The notes: generated by a model from the letters alone, not told the origin. Shown: positions 43,034 to 51,924, counted from the stretch's first letter. The stretch: DNA of 64,000 nt from Brevibacterium gallinarum (GCF_014836885.1 NZ_JACSPY010000006.1:62001-126000); one strand, 5' to 3'. Numbers and translations: made by a program.

Positions 43034-43261
43034 TCAGCCGCCGCTGGGCTGCCAGCCGCTGCCCGCTGACGACGGCGCCGGTGTCACCGGATCACCGACA
43101 TCAGCGCCCGGGCGGTCGGCGAACAGGAGAGCCGCGAGAATGAGGCCGAGGACGAGGAGCGCCAGGACGGCTGCGACGAGACCGATGAGACAGCCGCAGC
43201 CGCGGTTGCCGAGACGCCGGTGACGAGAGGGGCCGTAGCCGCCCCGGGGGTAGAAGCTCAT
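43034..43261 (-). CDS. Small single-helix membrane protein
   Basis: A 75-residue protein of unknown function. It has a basic N terminus (YGPSRHRRLGNRGCG), one transmembrane helix (LIGLVAAVLALLVLGLILAALLF) and a Pro/Ser-rich exterior tail. The open frame, normal codon use and the clear helix support a real gene, though no homologue is recalled. It lies between the universal stress protein gene and the large oxidoreductase gene and ends 107 bases past the former. Confidence 0.6.
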   Translation of the reverse strand: MSFYPRGGYGPSRHRRLGNRGCGCLIGLVAAVLALLVLGLILAALLFADRPGADVGDPVTPAPSSAGSGWQPSGG

Positions 43262-43309
43262 GAACCCAGTGTGCCCAACTCAGTCCCGGTCTGCGGCACA
43301 CCGCGTGTG

Positions 43310-46258
43310 TCAGTCCTGCGACAGTCGTGAGGCCAGCAGTTCAGCCAGATGCACGCCTCTGCGGTCGCTCAGATCACTGATCTGGGTGCGGCAGGAGTAG
43401 CCGTCGGCCAGCACCACGGTGTCTGGTCCGGCTGCCCGCACGGCTGGCAGCAGGGCGACGTCGCCGACGGCTTCGGAGACCTCGTAGTGGCCTTCGGTGA
43501 CTCCGAAGTTCCCGGCCAGCCCGCAGCAGCCGCCGAGCACCTGGACCTCCATGCCGGCCCGGCGCATGAGCTCCCGGTCGGCGGCGAAGCCCATGACCGC
43601 ACTGTGGTGGCAGTGCGGCTGCACGACCGCTGAGACCCCGGTCAGGTCGGGCAGTTCGGCGCCGGAGTCGAGCAGGAACTCCGCGAGCGTGCGCACCCGG
43701 CCGGCCACCCGTGTGGCGGCCTCGGTGCCGAGCAGCCGGGCGGCGTCCTCGCGCAGGGTGGCCGCGCAGGACGGTTCGACGACGATGATCGGCGCGCCTG
43801 CCGCGTCTGCGTCCGTGCCCGAGGCGGTGGCCGCCGTGGCATCGAGCGCCGTGATCGCCGATGACAGGCTGGCGCGAGCGGTGTCGAGCTGGCCGGTGGA
43901 GATCCACGTCAGCCCGCAGCATTCGGTGCTCGGGATGACGTGCACGTCGACGCCTGTGCGGCGCAGCACCTCGACGGCGGCCGCCAGCACCCGGGGGGCG
44001 AAGAAGTTCGACCACGTATCGGCGAACAGCACCACCTGCTGCGCTTTCGCAGGCGTGGGCGCAGGCTGCCGGCGGTGGCCCGGCAGCGTCCGGTCGTCAC
44101 CGGCGCGCTGGGTGAACCAGCGTGTGAACGGCAGTGAGGTGAACGTCGGGATCTGCCGGCGCACATCGATGTTCGCCGCTCTCTTCGCCCACCGGCCGAG
44201 CACCGGCAGCCGCTGCGGCAGATTCGCCAGACCCGCGACCGGCGCGGCCAGGCGGGCGAGCTTCGGAAGCCACCCGAGCACATAGTGATCCATCGGCCGC
44301 AGCCTGCCGCGATAGCTCTGGTAGAGGACTTCGGCCTTGTAGGTGGCCATGTCGGTGCCCGTCGGGCACTCCGAACCGCAGGCCTTGCACGACAGGCACA
44401 GGTCGAGTGCCTCATGCACCTCCGGGGACCGCCAGCCGCCGTCGACGAGCCGGCCGTCGACCATCTCCTGCAGCACGCGGGCCCGTCCGCGAGTCGAGTG
44501 CTTCTCGTCCTTCGTCGCCTGATACGACGGGCACATCACCGCTCCCGAGGCGGCGGCATCGGCCCGGCATTTGCCCACCCCGGTGCAGCGGTGGACGGCA
44601 GTGGCGAAGTCGCCGGAGTCCGAGGCGAAGGAGAAGCCGAGCTGCCGGCGGGCCGGTGGCATGTCCCCGGGCCTGATCGATGCCAGGCGGATGCGCTCAT
44701 CGAGTGGATCGGGGTCGACGATGATCCCGGGATTCAGCAGCCCCCGCGGGTCGAAGAGGTGCTTGACGGCGGCGAACAGGCGCATCGCCTCAGGCGAGTA
44801 CATGCTCGCCAGGAGCTCTCCGCGGGCACGGCCGTCACCGTGCTCACCGGAGACCGAACCGCCGTAGGCGGCCACGAGCTCGGCAGCAGCGAACATGAAG
44901 TCGCGCATCACCTGCCGCCCACCATCGGCATCCAGCGGGAAGTCCACGCGCATGTGCAGGCAGCCATCACCGAAGTGCCCGTAGGGCAGCGCCCACAGGC
45001 CGTGCTCCTCCAGCAGGCTCATGAGATCGCGCAGATAGTCACCCAGCTTCTCCGGCGGGACCGCGGAGTCCTCCCACCCGGCATGGCAGTCCCGCCCATC
45101 CGGGGTGCGCGAGACCAGGCCCGCGCCATCAGCGCGGATCTTCCAGATCGGCCCGGACTCCTCCCCGGGCAGCACCATCGCATCCTCAGCATGGGAGGCC
45201 TCGATGAGCTCAGCGGCCTGCCGCTCCAGTGCTGCGGGATCGTCACCGGCGAGCTCGACGAGCATCCAGCCCCCGCCGGCGGGCATCGGCGGGACGGCTC
45301 CCGGGCCCTTCTCCTCGATGAGCCGGTCGACCATCCGCCGGTCCATCCCCTCGCAGGCGGTGACCGGGAACTGCGAGAGCACCGGCACATCATCAGCAGC
45401 GGTGGGCATATCCGCATAGCCGAGCACCACCGCAGTGACATGCGCCGGATCGGCCACCAGCCGCATCTTCGCCGCCAGCACCACACCCCAGGTGCCCTCG
45501 GAGCCGGCGAAAGCACGCCGGGCATCACAGCCGTTCTCCGGCAGCAGGTGCTCAAGCCCGTACCCGGAGACCTGCCGGGAGAAGGTCCCCAGCTGCGTGC
45601 GGATGAGCCCGAGGTGGTTGTTCACCAGCTCCTGCAGTCGCGGGAAGACATCGCCGTCATCACCGGTGAGCGTGACGACCGAACCATCGATGAGCATGAC
45701 ACGCAGCGCAAGGATGTTGTCGACGGTGCGCCCATAGCCCATCGCCCGCGGCCCGCAGGCGTTGTTGCCGATCATCCCGCCGATCGTGCACCGCGAATGC
45801 GTCGAGGGATCCGGGCCGAACCGCAGCCCGTAGGGCTTGACCGCCGCCTGCAGTTGGGCATGCACCACCCCCGGCTCCACCCAGGCCGCACGCTGCCCGG
45901 CATCGATGTCGAGGATCCGATTCATATGCACAGAGAAGTCCAGCACGATGCCCGGCCCGATCGCATTGCCCGCCAGCGTCGTCCCGGCCCCACGCGAGGT
46001 GACCGGCACCCCGAAGCGTCGTGCGACACTCAGCGCATCACCCACCTCGGCGGCGGTGCGCGGGAACACGACAGCAGCCGGAACCACACGGAAGAGCGAA
46101 CCGTCAGAGGAGTACGCGGCCCGCTCGACGGCCGCGGTGCGCACATCGGCGATGCCCGCCTCGCGCAGGGCGGCGCCGACCTCGCTCACGCGCGCGGCAG
46201 ACGGCTCGGAATCAGCGGTCTCGCGGGGGAGTGCAGCGGCAGGTGCGTCGGCGTCCAT
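43310..46258 (-). CDS. FAD- and Fe-S-binding D-2-hydroxyacid dehydrogenase (GlcD-GlcF fusion type)
   Basis: A 982-residue protein joining a GlcD-like FAD_binding_4 half and a GlcF-like Fe-S half, as in YdiJ and Dld-II. Residues about 60-240 hold the FAD-binding region (VTSRGAGTTLAGNAIGPGIVLDFSVHMNRIL, CTIGGMIGNNACGPRAMGYGRTVDNI), then VSGEHGDGRARGELL. Two 4Fe-4S motifs follow (CTGVGKCRA..MCPS and CLSCKACGSECPTG), then two CCG domains (STECCGLTW and GGCCGLAGNFG). The likely substrate is D-lactate or D-2-hydroxyglutarate, with electrons passed to the quinone pool (inference). Confidence 0.88.
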   Translation of the reverse strand: MDADAPAAALPRETADSEPSAARVSEVGAALREAGIADVRTAAVERAAYSSDGSLFRVVPAAVVFPRTAAEVGDALSVARRFGVPVTSRGAGTTLAGNAIGPGIVLDFSVHMNRILDIDAGQRAAWVEPGVVHAQLQAAVKPYGLRFGPDPSTHSRCTIGGMIGNNACGPRAMGYGRTVDNILALRVMLIDGSVVTLTGDDGDVFPRLQELVNNHLGLIRTQLGTFSRQVSGYGLEHLLPENGCDARRAFAGSEGTWGVVLAAKMRLVADPAHVTAVVLGYADMPTAADDVPVLSQFPVTACEGMDRRMVDRLIEEKGPGAVPPMPAGGGWMLVELAGDDPAALERQAAELIEASHAEDAMVLPGEESGPIWKIRADGAGLVSRTPDGRDCHAGWEDSAVPPEKLGDYLRDLMSLLEEHGLWALPYGHFGDGCLHMRVDFPLDADGGRQVMRDFMFAAAELVAAYGGSVSGEHGDGRARGELLASMYSPEAMRLFAAVKHLFDPRGLLNPGIIVDPDPLDERIRLASIRPGDMPPARRQLGFSFASDSGDFATAVHRCTGVGKCRADAAASGAVMCPSYQATKDEKHSTRGRARVLQEMVDGRLVDGGWRSPEVHEALDLCLSCKACGSECPTGTDMATYKAEVLYQSYRGRLRPMDHYVLGWLPKLARLAAPVAGLANLPQRLPVLGRWAKRAANIDVRRQIPTFTSLPFTRWFTQRAGDDRTLPGHRRQPAPTPAKAQQVVLFADTWSNFFAPRVLAAAVEVLRRTGVDVHVIPSTECCGLTWISTGQLDTARASLSSAITALDATAATASGTDADAAGAPIIVVEPSCAATLREDAARLLGTEAATRVAGRVRTLAEFLLDSGAELPDLTGVSAVVQPHCHHSAVMGFAADRELMRRAGMEVQVLGGCCGLAGNFGVTEGHYEVSEAVGDVALLPAVRAAGPDTVVLADGYSCRTQISDLSDRRGVHLAELLASRLSQD

Positions 46259-46520
46259 GGCCTCATTGTGCCAGGCGGCAGCGGGAGTGGATTGAAATCT
46301 ATATCATGCATGTGTCTCACCCGTCGAATCCGGGTGGCACCGAACCCCCAGTCTGGCTATACTCCTTGTTCAACAATATTTCGATGTTCTCTCGGGTCGC
46401 AGTCGGGCCGGGCGAACACACAGCAACACGCGCGCGGGTCCCCTCCCGCAGGCCGGTCTCTGCGCCCCGACGGGCAGCTGGCGGTCACTGATGCAGCACT
46501 GAAGTGGGTAGAATAGAACC
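46259..46520. promoter_or_regulatory. Divergent control region of the oxidoreductase and HTH genes
   Basis: These 262 bases hold ATCATGCAT (46303-46311), whose complement ATGCATGAT also occurs upstream of the GntR gene at 39564-39572, and an AT-rich patch with TTGTTCAACAA around 46368-46378. The right end carries the -10 element of the HTH gene. Confidence 0.35.
46509..46514 (+). promoter_or_regulatory. -10 element for a leaderless HTH-gene transcript
   Basis: TAGAAT ends six bases before ATG 46521; there is no ribosome site. Confidence 0.5.
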
Positions 46521-46841
46521 ATGTCACGCCGACCTCGGGCACTGACGGCCGAACAGAAAGCCGTCGTTCAGGCGGTACGCCGGATTGCGAAACAGCGCCA
46601 ACGCGTGAATTCCAACTACGTATCGGCGATCCTCAGAGCCCGGGAAGAGGGCGTCACCTACGCGGCGATCGCCGCGGCGGCCGGCACCTCCTCCCAGGCA
46701 GTCCAGGAGATCATCCGCCGGCACTCGCCCCGCCAGGCCGAACACCCCTCCAGCCTCTCTTCCGCCGGTGACATCGCAGCCGTCGCCAGCCCCAAAGTGG
46801 AAGACGACAAGGACAACCTCAACGGTCCGACCCTGCTGTGA
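46521..46841 (+). CDS. Small helix-turn-helix domain protein
   Basis: A 106-residue protein. The N-terminal 25 residues are basic (MSRRPRALTAEQK..VRRIAKQRQR), and VTYAAIAAAAGTSSQAVQEIIRRHS is a helix-turn-helix of the kind found in small actinobacterial DNA-binding proteins. The C-terminal 35 residues are low complexity. The start appears leaderless. It ends 35 bases ahead of the start of the inositol monophosphatase gene, which has its own -10 element. Function is unknown. Confidence 0.65.
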   Translation: MSRRPRALTAEQKAVVQAVRRIAKQRQRVNSNYVSAILRAREEGVTYAAIAAAAGTSSQAVQEIIRRHSPRQAEHPSSLSSAGDIAAVASPKVEDDKDNLNGPTLL

Positions 46842-46864
46842 GGCAGTGCGGTGCTGTGAGGCAG

Positions 46865-46870
46865 TACGGT
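46865..46870 (+). promoter_or_regulatory. -10 element for a leaderless monophosphatase transcript
   Basis: TACGGT ends six bases before GTG 46877; there is no ribosome site. Confidence 0.45.
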
Positions 46871-46876
46871 GGAGGC

Positions 46877-47869
46877 GTGGACTCCGCCGATATCCTCGCC
46901 GACCCCCTGCTCGCCCTCTGCCGCGACGCCGCCCACATCGCCACCGCCCGGATGCGGCACTGGCGCCGGCAGCTCAGCGCCGCCGACGTCGAGGCCAAGG
47001 GCGAGCGCAACAACCTCGTCACCGCCGCCGACGCTGAGATCGAGGCGCTCGTGCGCTGGTACCTGGCCACTCGGCGTCCCGGTGACGCGATGATCGGGGA
47101 GGAGGATGCCGCAGCCCTGCCCGTGACCGAGGTGGCAGGCGGTGAGCAGATCGCCGCCGGCCTGTGCGTCCCACCGGCGGACGGTGCGGCTGCCGGGCCG
47201 CAGCCTTTGGACTGGCATGTCGACCCGATCGACGGGACTGTGAACTTCGTGCGCGGCATCGAGGACTACTCCTTCTCCATCGGGGTCCGGGCCCCAGACC
47301 CAGGTGACCCCGATGCTGCTGATCCGGACACGTGGCTCGCCGGGCTCGTCGCCGCCCCGGAGCTCGGGAAGGTGTTCCTCGCCCGCCGCGGCCTGGGTGC
47401 CTGGATGTTCGCAGGACAGGTCAGCGATCTGCAGGCGATCAGCGGCGACGCCGGTGGGCAGGCCGCTCCCGAGGTGCCGCTCACCCGCCTGCGGGGCCGC
47501 AGGTCCGGCCAGCGCGGCCGGCTGGTGGCCACCGGATTCGGCTACGGACGCGCCCAGCGCGATCAGCAGTTCGCGGTGCTGCCTGAGATCATGGAGCACT
47601 TCGATGACATGCGCCGGGCCGGCTCTGCTGCGATCGACCTGTGCCAGGCCGCCGCGGGCCGGGTCGATGTCTACTATGAGCGCCGGCTGGGCCTGTACGA
47701 CTATGCCGCCGGTGCCCTCATCGCCGAGGAGGCCGGCCTGCACGTGTGCCGCCCCTCCCACCACCACGGCACCGGTGACGGCAGTGATCTGTGCATCGCC
47801 GCCGGCAGCCTGGAGGACCTCGAGCGCATCGCGGCCATCCACCGCCGGCAGTGCGCTGCCCAGCACTGA
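46877..47869 (+). CDS. Inositol monophosphatase family protein
   Basis: A 330-residue Mg-dependent phosphatase of the IMPase superfamily. The metal-binding motifs are IGEED (motif 1), WHVDPIDGTVNFVRG (motif 2) and LGLYDYAAGALIAEEAG (motif 3). It could be an inositol phosphatase, a histidinol phosphatase (HisN type) or a nucleotide phosphatase; sequence alone does not decide. GTG 46877 is chosen because a -10 element puts a leaderless start there; an in-frame GTG at 46838 lies in a repeated segment and has no such signal. Confidence 0.88.
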   Translation: MDSADILADPLLALCRDAAHIATARMRHWRRQLSAADVEAKGERNNLVTAADAEIEALVRWYLATRRPGDAMIGEEDAAALPVTEVAGGEQIAAGLCVPPADGAAAGPQPLDWHVDPIDGTVNFVRGIEDYSFSIGVRAPDPGDPDAADPDTWLAGLVAAPELGKVFLARRGLGAWMFAGQVSDLQAISGDAGGQAAPEVPLTRLRGRRSGQRGRLVATGFGYGRAQRDQQFAVLPEIMEHFDDMRRAGSAAIDLCQAAAGRVDVYYERRLGLYDYAAGALIAEEAGLHVCRPSHHHGTGDGSDLCIAAGSLEDLERIAAIHRRQCAAQH

Positions 47870-47996
47870 GAACACTGCCCAGCCCCGAGAACCGGTGCGT
47901 CCTCACCGACCGGCGGCGGGCCTGGAGTACCGTGAGCAGTGACGGCCGGCAGGCCCGCCTGCCCGGCCAGCCCTGACCGACGGACTCTGGAGACCC

Positions 47997-49664
47997 GTGC
48001 CCACACTCCTCACCGGTGCCAATGTGCACACGCTCGACCCGGCCCATCCCCATGCCACCGGCATCCTCATCGATGCAGGCCGCATCGCCGCGGTCGGTGA
48101 CGCTGCGCAGCTGCGCGCCACCACCTCGGGCGCGGACATCATCGACTGCCGCGGCCAGACCGTGCTGCCCGGCCTCGTCGACGCCCACATCCACGCCACG
48201 ATGTACGCCGACTCGCTGGCCGAGGTCGACCTGCGCCAGGTGCGCAGCCTGCCCGACGCGGTCGAGGCGGTGCGCGCCCACGCCGCATCCCTGCCGCCGG
48301 GCGTGTGGGTCACCGGTGGACGCTGGGACTGCAACACATGGCAGACGCCGGGCCAGCCCGACCGGGAGCTGCTCGATGCCGCCCTGCCGGACCGGCCGGT
48401 GGCGCTGTGGTCGATCGACTACCACACGCTGTGGTGCAACGGCGCGGCTCTGCGCGCGGCCGGGATCGACGAGCATACGCCCAGCCCGCGCGGCGGCGAG
48501 ATCGTCCGCGACGCCGACGGGCAGGCGACCGGCATCCTGCGCGAGGACGCCGCGACCATCGTCGAACGCCTCGTGCCCGCCCCGCCGATCGAGATGCGCA
48601 TGCAGCGCATGCGCGCCGCCCAGCAGCAGTGGCTGTCCGAGGGCCTGACTGGCATCCACGACATCGATGGGCAGGTCTCGTCGGGCACCTGGGCGGCCCT
48701 GCGCGAACAGGGGATCGGTGCCGGCGGCGGGCAGCTCATGCGGGTGGTGAAGTACCTGCGCCTCGACGAGCTCGACTGGGCCAAGGGGATCGCCTGGCGC
48801 ACCGGCGACGGAGATGCGTGGTTCACCCGCGGTGGGCTCAAGCTGTTCTCCGACGGGGCGCTGGGATCCCAGACCTCGTACATGTCGAGCCCGTATCCGG
48901 GCACCTGCGATCACTACGGGATGGAGATCGCCAGCGAAGACGTGCTGTGCGAGCAGATCACCGATGCGCTCATGTCCGGGCTGTCGCTGGCCATCCACGC
49001 GATCGGCGACCAGGCCAACCACCACGTGCTCTCCGCCTTCGCCCGCACCCGTTCGATCTCCCGCGAGGCCGAGCGGATCTACTCGCGGCGCCTGCGCCAC
49101 CGCATCGAGCACGTGCAGTTCGTCCAGCCCGATGACATCGCCCGCTACGCCGAGCTCGGCATCGTCGCCTCGATGCAGCCGCGGCACTGCATCTCCGACC
49201 TGCATCTGCTGGAGGCGCTCAGACCGGATCCGCAGCTGGCCGCCTACGCCTGGGGCGAGATGGCTGCTGCCGGTGTGCCGGTGGCCTTCGGCTCCGATGG
49301 GCCGGTCGAGCCCTCCAACCCCTGGGCGGCGATCTACGCGGCGATGACCCGGGCCGACATCAGCGGCGACCCGTCCACCGCCTTTCAGTCGCACCGGCGG
49401 ATCAGCGCCTATGCCGCCATCGAAGCCCATACCGCCGGTGCCGCGTACGCGGCCGGGCGGGAGAAGCAGTCCGGGCGGATCATGCCGGGCATGGACGCCG
49501 ACCTCATCGTCGTCGACACCGACCCGATCACCGGGCACGCCGGCTCCGACGGGGTGACCGGGACGTACGAGTCCGAGGAGGCGCTGTTCGAGCACGCCTG
49601 CGCGGTGCGCGATCTGCAGGTCGACCTCAGCATCGTCGCCGGCGAGGTCGCCTTCGCACGGTGA
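47997..49664 (+). CDS. Amidohydrolase family protein (YtcJ-like)
   Basis: A 555-residue metal-dependent hydrolase of the Amidohydro_3 type. Zinc-binding features are VDAHIHATMYADS near the N terminus, LAIHAIGDQANHHVL, HRIEHVQFVQP and AFGSDGPVEPSNP; NPWAAIYAAMTR follows. The substrate is unknown; relatives act on varied cyclic amides and imides. GTG 47997 begins it. The last 63 bases (coding AVRDLQVDLSIVAGEVAFAR) recur as a diverged copy at 50766-50828 beyond the low-GC phospholipase segment, which marks the insertion site. Confidence 0.88.
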   Translation: MPTLLTGANVHTLDPAHPHATGILIDAGRIAAVGDAAQLRATTSGADIIDCRGQTVLPGLVDAHIHATMYADSLAEVDLRQVRSLPDAVEAVRAHAASLPPGVWVTGGRWDCNTWQTPGQPDRELLDAALPDRPVALWSIDYHTLWCNGAALRAAGIDEHTPSPRGGEIVRDADGQATGILREDAATIVERLVPAPPIEMRMQRMRAAQQQWLSEGLTGIHDIDGQVSSGTWAALREQGIGAGGGQLMRVVKYLRLDELDWAKGIAWRTGDGDAWFTRGGLKLFSDGALGSQTSYMSSPYPGTCDHYGMEIASEDVLCEQITDALMSGLSLAIHAIGDQANHHVLSAFARTRSISREAERIYSRRLRHRIEHVQFVQPDDIARYAELGIVASMQPRHCISDLHLLEALRPDPQLAAYAWGEMAAAGVPVAFGSDGPVEPSNPWAAIYAAMTRADISGDPSTAFQSHRRISAYAAIEAHTAGAAYAAGREKQSGRIMPGMDADLIVVDTDPITGHAGSDGVTGTYESEEALFEHACAVRDLQVDLSIVAGEVAFAR

Positions 49665-49877
49665 CGCAGAGCCGCGCCTGGCCAGGTCGATGACAATAGC
49701 TCCTGGTGTGGGGGCGGAGATGCCCCACGCGTCAGCCACGGCGGTCATCGAGTCTGGTCGGAGGCTTCCGCTTCAGTCTGGCTGGAGGATAGCACGAAGG
49801 GAGATGCGGAAACAGTAGGAGACCCGCTGTTTCTGTGCTACGGTTTTGCGAACCAATACCGCGCAGTAGGAAGTATC

Positions 49878-50417
49878 ATGAGAGTAAGCAGAATCCGTGG
49901 AGCCCTTGCCTCGGCATCGATGATCGCAGCAATGCTCTCTGGGATCGGAATAGCAGTTCCCGCGCAAGCGCAGATCCCAGTAGTAGAGGTGGGGTCTGCA
50001 ACGGTGGATGAGAGTGACCTATCTGAAGCCGAGGCCCTTATTCTTTTGCAGAAGGCGCTTCGTGAACAAGGGTATGAGGGCGACGTGACAGAAGAGGCGC
50101 TTCGCCGTGAATCTGAAACTGCTGGAATCGATTCCGCGAAAGTGAATGGGTGTTCGACTCCAAAGGTGACTAAGCGTCTAACAAAGAAATGGGATCGAGT
50201 CTTCCGGCCGGCGTGTAACAAACACGATGTCTGTTATTCGAAGAATTCGCGCACCCCGCGGAAAACATGTGATTGGCGTTTCCGGGAAGATATGTACAAG
50301 ATCTGCAAGGGGCGCTCTAAAGACGGGAATGCGTGCCGTCGAGCAGCCAGTACGTATTACTATGCCGTTCGGGCGTTTGGAAAGAACTATTACAAAGGGA
50401 AAGGAAGCAACGCGTGA
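49878..50417 (+). CDS. Secreted phospholipase A2 (prokaryotic type)
   Basis: A 179-residue protein with a signal peptide (residues about 1-32, ending VPAQAQ). The catalytic core is FRPACNKHDVCYS, with His116 and Asp117 as the active dyad, and CDWRFREDMYKICKG, whose Asp132 or Asp138 could complete it; CRRAASTYYYAVRAFGKNYYKG matches the C-terminal helix of bacterial PLA2. Six cysteines (92, 113, 119, 131, 143, 153) could form three disulfides. It would cut phospholipids outside the cell. Codon use is visibly more AT-rich than that of the neighbours, which suggests transfer. The stop overlaps the next gene (TGATG). Confidence 0.88.
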   Translation: MRVSRIRGALASASMIAAMLSGIGIAVPAQAQIPVVEVGSATVDESDLSEAEALILLQKALREQGYEGDVTEEALRRESETAGIDSAKVNGCSTPKVTKRLTKKWDRVFRPACNKHDVCYSKNSRTPRKTCDWRFREDMYKICKGRSKDGNACRRAASTYYYAVRAFGKNYYKGKGSNA

Positions 50418-50692
50418 TGCCGAAAAGTAGGGGGGCGCGAATCGCCTTTTCCATCGTTCTTGCAGCAGCTGGAGTTCTCTTGCTCACGAGCATCGGAGTG
50501 ACGATCTGGTCGCAGTCCGGTGAGGAGGGCTGGGTAGCTAAGGCAGTTATCGCCTTCATGTCCTGGGTCGTTTCTGTGCCCGTGGTGCTCGCTGCCTGCA
50601 TTTGGACACTTGTGTTGTGGTTCCGGGACCGGGACAGCGGCCACCGGGAAACGCCAGCTGTTGAGCCTGAGGGTTCAGCTCACCGGAATTAG
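50417..50692 (+). CDS. Two-helix membrane protein coupled to the phospholipase gene
   Basis: A 91-residue protein with a basic N terminus (MPKSRGARIA), two transmembrane helices (IAFSIVLAAAGVLLLTSIGVTIW and a second from AKAVIAFMSWVVSVPVVLAACIW to VLWF) and a charged C-terminal tail. ATG 50417 overlaps the phospholipase stop, so translation is coupled. No homologue is recalled. Its position fits an immunity, chaperone or export partner of the phospholipase, but that is inference. Its base composition is also lower in G and C. Confidence 0.7.
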   Translation: MPKSRGARIAFSIVLAAAGVLLLTSIGVTIWSQSGEEGWVAKAVIAFMSWVVSVPVVLAACIWTLVLWFRDRDSGHRETPAVEPEGSAHRN

Positions 50693-50707
50693 GCACTGTC
50701 CTCTATC

Positions 50708-50745
50708 GGGACATAGTTGACAGATGTCTTGGGACATCGTTGACA
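50708..50745 (-). mobile_element. Probable IS481-like insertion-sequence end remnant
   Basis: GGGACATAGTTGACA (50708-50722) and GGGACATCGTTGACA (50731-50745) repeat 23 bases apart. Read on the minus strand they are TGTCAAC-x-ATGTCCC units, the paired motifs I recall from IS481-family ends. No transposase gene or second end is present. Confidence 0.5.
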
Positions 50746-50765
50746 ACGAGGAAGGCTCTCAGGTC

Positions 50766-50828
50766 GCGGTGCGCGATCTGCAGGTCGACCTCAGCCTCGT
50801 CGCCGGTGAGGTCGCCTTCTCCCGCTGA
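50766..50828 (+). pseudogene. Duplicated 3' end of the amidohydrolase gene
   Basis: Sixty-three bases match the last 63 bases of the amidohydrolase gene (49602-49664) at 58 positions, including the stop codon. The fragment is in the same orientation and codes AVRDLQVDLSLVAGEVAFSR. It lies just outside the IS481-like end, and the convergent FkbM gene starts 10 bases beyond it. Confidence 0.85.
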
Positions 50829-50837
50829 GGGCTGCGC

Positions 50838-51806
50838 TCAGTCGAGGACGGGCACGCCGTCGGCTGCGAGCTCCTGCCGGGCGGCGGGGGAGAAGAACCA
50901 GTCCCGGTAGTCGTCATCCGGCACGATCCGCTGCCGATGCTCCAGCATCCCAGCGCGGACGAGATAGAACTGATAGCCGTGCGGGGCCAGCAGCGCTTCG
51001 AGCTCGCGCGGCTGCGCGCGGGCGGGCAGCACCTCGCACAGGATCTCCGGTCGGTGGGCGGCCAGCAGCTGCTGGCCGAAGCCGAACACGGTGTTCTCCG
51101 CACCCTCGACATCGACCTTGAGCAGCACCCGATCGTCTGGTTCGAACTGCTCGCTGAACCCATCGAGGCTGCGGCAGGACACCTCGGTCCCGGCGGAGAA
51201 CTCCATGTCGACCGAATAGAACGACGGCAGCGCCGAACCGCCGTCCCCGCATGGCACGCTGAGCACGACATCCGGGTCGCCGACCCCGATCCGGTGCAGC
51301 GTGATCTGCTCGCCGGCATCATTGCGCTCGATGTTCGCCGCACACGCATCGGCGACCGCGGGCACCATCTCGAAGGCGTGGATCCGCAGGCCGGGGTGTG
51401 CCGCTGCCAGGGCGAGGGAGAAGATGCCGGTGTAGGCGCCGATGTCGAGTAACACGTCGGCGCCAGCGGCGCGGGTGGCCATCAGGTCGAGGGCGAAGGC
51501 ATCGGAAGCCGAGGGGCGGCGGCCCTTGCCCCAGTACATCTCCTTGGCGATCTCGCAGCGGTCCGGGCGCAGCAGCACGAACTCTGCGCCAGCGTCCTGG
51601 TCAGGTGAGCCGATCACCTGGACGCGTCCGGTCACCTCGGCGAGGTGGGCCGGGGCCGGCAGGCGGCCGACGGTGATGCCCGGCAGGCGGGTGGCGGGTC
51701 GCAGCAGCGGGTGGATGAGGGGGCTGGCGAGCGCGCGCTTGGCCGCAGGCTTGAGACCGAACCACTGCTGGCGTCGGCCGAGGTAGGTGCGCCGGTAGTC
51801 ACCCAT
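50838..51806 (-). CDS. FkbM-family methyltransferase
   Basis: A 322-residue methyltransferase of the FkbM type. Motif I is LLDIGAYTGIFSLALAA, with HAFEMVP following, and the family motif LLKVDVEGAENTVFGFG. FkbM enzymes methylate sugars and other small molecules, often in surface glycan or antibiotic synthesis; no such cluster is seen here. The N-terminal 70 residues hold a basic patch. ATG 51806 is the first methionine. The gene is convergent with the amidohydrolase and its duplicated end. Confidence 0.85.
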   Translation of the reverse strand: MGDYRRTYLGRRQQWFGLKPAAKRALASPLIHPLLRPATRLPGITVGRLPAPAHLAEVTGRVQVIGSPDQDAGAEFVLLRPDRCEIAKEMYWGKGRRPSASDAFALDLMATRAAGADVLLDIGAYTGIFSLALAAAHPGLRIHAFEMVPAVADACAANIERNDAGEQITLHRIGVGDPDVVLSVPCGDGGSALPSFYSVDMEFSAGTEVSCRSLDGFSEQFEPDDRVLLKVDVEGAENTVFGFGQQLLAAHRPEILCEVLPARAQPRELEALLAPHGYQFYLVRAGMLEHRQRIVPDDDYRDWFFSPAARQELAADGVPVLD

Positions 51807-51924
51807 GGGTGTCAGCTCCTGGTGCTGGATCCTGGTCCCGCCAGTCTATCGACTCCCCGGTCCTGGCGACAGGTGCTCGCCGGTCCCGGTGACAGATGCG
51901 CCACCGCGCCCGAGGCGGAGACGG

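Noticed and set aside
49708-49728. Terminator after the amidohydrolase gene
   Set aside because: Only a six-base GTGGGG/CCCCAC stem was seen, too weak to list as a feature.
47718-49748. Long open frame antisense to the amidohydrolase gene
   Set aside because: GC-rich third-position bias on the other strand opens such frames; the amidohydrolase motifs are on the plus strand.
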